From Psococerastis gibbosa (taxonomy: Eukaryota; Arthropoda; Insecta; Psocodea; Psocidae), in contig OZ020489.1 in NCBI GenBank assembly GCA_963971405.1, positions 44,036,510-44,100,509 on the forward strand: a DNA stretch of 64,000 nt, written 5' to 3'. This document shows, piece by piece, positions 62,473 through 64,000 of the stretch. The notes below the pieces were generated by a model. It saw nothing but the letters and a program-made list of their open reading frames with translations. It searched no databases and had not been told where the DNA came from. Made by a program: the position numbers and the translations under genes. Position 1 is the stretch's first letter. Every line of letters starts with the position of its first letter.

Positions 62473-62682
62473 GTAAGTTTGCGTATAAATGTGTGTGTGT
62501 ATGTGCATTGCTTTCATTACTAATTGCAAACATGATAATTCAATTTAATTTGCATGCATTGAAATCTGTAGAGGCGTTGTAGATTACGCTTGCTTGCTCG
62601 GTGTTATGTTTAGTGGTGATAGTACACTTGCACAGTTTATATTGGTTGAATACTTCCATGTGTCATCAACTAAAAACCTGGA

Positions 62683-62994
62683 CTATAATACTAAAATAAG
62701 TTCTCCCACTTCATGAACTCGTTCGCGTAGAAAGGACAACACCCCTTGAGCAATGGATTTACCCCTTTTCTGAAATTCGATATTGGAGTGAGTTAAGGAA
62801 GAATGGAACGCGGTAAATCGTTGAGTGTAAGTCAGATTTCCTGAGGTTTTAACAACTCTTACTTGCTCCAATTGGATGTCATCCTTACTTCGTGATCGAT
62901 GGCCATGCAGATCATGATTTACAATGCGCCCTTGCTTTCGGGCATAAGCGACAGTGATATAGGCTAGAAACCAGTCAAATGAAGAATCGTCCAT
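62683..62994 (-). CDS. Hypothetical ORF in the TMEM107 intron
   Basis: The 103-codon frame starts MDDSSFDWFLAYITVAYARK and continues GRIVNHDLHGHRSRSKDD. A donor-like CAA|GTAAGA lies after LEQ, about 43-45 codons in, so the true exon might be shorter. Composition is protein-like. No family recognised. It runs antisense to the TMEM107-like gene, with a LINE relic upstream. Confidence 0.25.
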   Translation of the reverse strand: MDDSSFDWFLAYITVAYARKQGRIVNHDLHGHRSRSKDDIQLEQVRVVKTSGNLTYTQRFTAFHSSLTHSNIEFQKRGKSIAQGVLSFLRERVHEVGELILVL

Positions 62995-63289
62995 GAGCGA
63001 AAGCTACTGGTCTGCATTATGCCCTCTGCCTCCATACACCAGCTAGCGCCCCCACACCCCTTTTCAGAGGCGAAAACGTCGCCCTATATCTGATGAGTTG
63101 CCCGTACTTTGAAAGTACCTGAAAAAGACTCAGGTTCCTCCAGCATTTACCGCGCATCTGCTGTTAAGTGTTATCCATTCTCTTTACGTGTCCGAACTGG
63201 AGTTCTATGTAGGGGATATATGAGACATTCGAGCATGCCAAAAATATTTTGGAACACTTGTTCAATAGCTCCTTATACGAGACAGAACT

Positions 63290-64000
63290 GACAGAAGACA
63301 CGCAGAAAGTTCCTCAACACATGGCCGAAGTATGTTTCCGATTCTTAACCGTCAGCAGCAACTCGGCTTCTGTATCAGGACCTCACCATTCGGGACACGA
63401 TCTCTCCAGTGGGCCTACTATGGCGATTAATTTTGATCTCAATCTGGAATTAAAAATGTAAACTAGATAATTTTATGTTGGAAAGTGCTATTCAAAATTG
63501 TTTTGCTTACATTTTAACCCCAAGAATAAGGTCATACTAATAGCCATGTATGTGCAGCATTGGTCTGTACAGTGAATGCCCATATTTCAAATGCACTGAT
63601 TCTGTTCTCCATAGCTTGTGTCAAAATCCATCCCTCCATACCATATGGAACGATTGGGATCATGTAACTTATATATGTAAGTTTAACATTTCACCATTCA
63701 CAATCTAAGGTCCAATCGCTGATTCCGACACGGAAGGCTCCCCATTGATAACAATACCATCTTTGGCTGCATCCTAAGCCTCTGTCATGATCCGCTCAGC
63801 AGATTAGGTGATACCACACATCCCTACCTGACGCGCCGCTTAGGGGTATTTGTTTTGACTTCGTGTTTTCCACTAGGACTGCAGCAGTTTAATGCCAGTA
63901 CAAATTAGCAATAGCTCTCAGATTCCTATAACCGATGACAACACTAGTTTGGGCATCAAGCCATTTCTCGTGCCTTACATAGTCAAAAGCCTTTTCATAG
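63290..64000 (-). pseudogene. LINE reverse transcriptase relic, runs off window end
   Basis: On the minus strand from the window edge: YEKAFDYVRHEKWLDAQTSV, YRNLRAIANLYWH, TAAVLVENTKSKQIPLSGAS, then YGMEGWILTQAMENRISAFE and TEAELLLTVKNRKHT. This follows the RT order (FEKAFD...; LIANLYW.QTA.V; LLYG.E.W; AFE.W). The segment that should hold YADD is disrupted or missing, with stops and frame changes. Same family as 14869-15441. The 5' part lies beyond 64000. Confidence 0.75.

Overview
The window looks like an arthropod (most likely insect) nuclear genome: AT-rich, intron-containing, full of decayed transposons, with one complete conserved gene. That gene is enolase, whose protein (433 residues, full catalytic set) is closest in character to insect enolases. 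The species cannot be named from the sequence alone.

Layout. 0-8.8 kb: hAT transposase relic, SINE copies, two copies of a nested hairpin MITE, one exon-like open segment. 8.8-9.9 kb: six-unit tandem array whose units look like small exons with splice-like edges. 10-16 kb: large hairpin elements, a LINE tail split by a small hAT element, a reverse-transcriptase tail and an RNase H relic. 16-18.3 kb: ~500-bp tandem repeat split by a 696-bp hAT element with 8-bp target duplication. 18-31 kb: repeat fragments, tRNA-like tandem units, and a duplicated TATA-box/5'-exon-like segment near 29.5 kb. 31-46 kb: hairpin MITEs, a hAT deletion derivative that keeps a transposase end, and three long copies of a CAGA-microsatellite repeat. 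46-52.8 kb: sparse, with LINE tails. 52.8-59.9 kb: enolase, seven coding exons on the + strand, with repeats in its introns and a decayed tandem copy of exon 4. 60-64 kb: LINE relics, hairpin MITEs, and the first coding exon of a probable TMEM107 (ciliary transition-zone membrane protein) gene that runs out of the window.

Two host genes are supported: enolase (complete) and TMEM107 (first exon only). Nearly everything else is mobile-element debris. The most informative structure is a superfamily of hairpin MITEs with GGCGG/GGCGC-type ends, TWA target duplications and a shared internal core (TGTCTGCTACCA); some copies are nested composites that multiplied as one unit. A PIF/Harbinger-like transposase fragment lies in an enolase intron and is a plausible relative of their mobiliser. 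Repeat family names used below are local labels: SINE-A, CAGA family, CCAATTGG family, CCGGGCTGAT family, GCAACCCTG family, GAGGCGACTG family.
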